Source: Acidiferrobacter sp. (GTDB lineage: Bacteria > Pseudomonadota > Gammaproteobacteria > Acidiferrobacterales > Acidiferrobacteraceae). Taken from it: 6,411 bases of DNA. The stretch spans positions 1-6,411 of the forward strand of contig DAHWGZ010000098.1 in assembly GCA_027335965.1 (NCBI GenBank), read 5' to 3'. The position numbers and the translations under genes are program-made. Positions within the stretch are counted from its first letter, which is position 1, and every line of letters begins with the position of its first letter. The notes beneath the pieces are model-generated. The model was not told where the DNA came from, searched no databases, and was given only the letters and a program-made list of their open reading frames with translations. Of the stretch, positions 5,842 to 6,411 are shown one piece after another.

Positions 5842-6411
5842 ATGATTAGCGATATCGGTTTGAGCGAGGCGGAGGCGCAACGGCGCCTTCAGCAGTACGG
5901 GCCGAATGCCATTATCGAAAAACGGCAGAGGATATGGCGGCTTTTTTTGCGAAAGTTCTGGGATCCCGTGCCGTGGATGCTGGAAGTCACCTTGATACTC
6001 GAGATGATTCTCGGCAAGTGGGCGGAGGCGGTGATCATCGCCATGCTGCTCGTCTTCAACGCGGTCCTGGGCTTTCGCCAGGAGCATAAGGCGCAGGGGG
6101 CCTTAGACGCGCTCAGAAAGCGCCTACATATCACGGCGCGGGTGTTTCGTGACGGGCGATGGCGCAGCATCGCCGCCCGTGACCTCGTGCCTGGCGATCT
6201 GGCCCACGTCCGCGTCGGGGACATCGTGCCGGCCGACATGGCCCTCACGGAAGGCGCCATCCTGGTGGATCAATCGGCGCTCACGGGCGAGTCCATGCCC
6301 GTCGATCGAAGCGCCTCATCGGTGGTCTACTCCGCCTCGATCGTTCGTCGTGGCGAGGCGAGCGGCACGATCACGGCAACCGGGACGCAGAGCTATTTCG
6401 GCAAGACCGCC
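5842..6411 (+). CDS. Proton-efflux P-type ATPase, P3A class (3' end cut off by window)
   Basis: The visible 190 residues are the N-terminal part of a P-type ATPase resembling plasma-membrane H+-ATPases, which pump protons out of the cytoplasm using ATP. GLSEAEAQRRLQQYGPNAI (6-24) is the cation-ATPase N-terminal domain. KFWDPVPWMLE (38-48) is characteristic of the P3A class. Two membrane segments follow at about 43-57 and 61-78, then FRQEHKAQGALDALRKRL (78-95). The actuator domain contains LVPGDLAHVRVGDIVPAD (115-132) and DQSALTGES (143-151), with the dephosphorylation motif TGES at 148-151, then SYFGKTA at the window edge. The phosphorylation motif DKTGT lies beyond the window. The ATG is chosen because the family N-terminal domain begins six residues later; GGGGG at 5828-5832 is a weak ribosome-binding site. 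In an acidophile this pump would help pH homeostasis (inference). Confidence 0.9.
   Translation, partial: MISDIGLSEAEAQRRLQQYGPNAIIEKRQRIWRLFLRKFWDPVPWMLEVTLILEMILGKWAEAVIIAMLLVFNAVLGFRQEHKAQGALDALRKRLHITARVFRDGRWRSIAARDLVPGDLAHVRVGDIVPADMALTEGAILVDQSALTGESMPVDRSASSVVYSASIVRRGEASGTITATGTQSYFGKTA

Overview
This 6411-base, GC-rich window reads as chromosome of a chemolithotrophic sulfur-oxidising proteobacterium. The left half is a run of sox (thiosulfate/sulfur oxidation) genes. The right edge enters a proton-pumping P-type ATPase of the plasma-membrane H+-ATPase class. That pairing fits an acidophilic sulfur oxidiser such as an Acidithiobacillus- or Acidiferrobacter-like organism. This assignment is inference from gene content and base composition; no marker gene in the window settles it.

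Layout. Positions 1-3812 hold five genes on the + strand: the 3' part of soxY (1-453), soxZ (488-817), a membrane-anchored or exported DUF302 protein (849-1397), soxB (1431-3158) and a secreted CPYC thioredoxin-fold protein of the DsbC/DsbG type (3237-3812). The first three gaps are 31-34 bases and the last is 78 bases, so they are probably one transcription unit. Then comes a 676-base stretch without a credible gene (3813-4488) that carries palindromes. A TetR/AcrR-family regulator follows (4489-5145) with a 28-base dyad just upstream. A second gene-free stretch of 696 bases (5146-5841) shares several short sequence blocks with the first. The 5' part of the P-type ATPase (5842-6411) runs off the window.

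How it works together. SoxYZ carries the sulfur substrate in the periplasm as a conjugate on the SoxY C-terminal cysteine (GGCGG). SoxB hydrolyses the terminal sulfone off that conjugate as sulfate. The CPYC protein is well placed to control the redox state of the SoxY cysteine, in the way SoxS or SoxW do elsewhere, but that role is inferred. The DUF302 protein sits inside the operon with two conserved cysteines and has no assigned function. soxA is not between soxZ and soxB, and no soxX, soxA, soxC or soxD is visible; they may lie outside the window.

The most interesting leads are the non-standard operon content (DUF302 and a monomer-sized Dsb-like protein inside the sox run), the repeat blocks shared by the two gene-free stretches, the TetR-adjacent dyad, and a faint minus-strand peptide resembling the C-terminal end of an outer-membrane receptor. 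I found no CRISPR array, tRNA, rRNA or intact mobile element.
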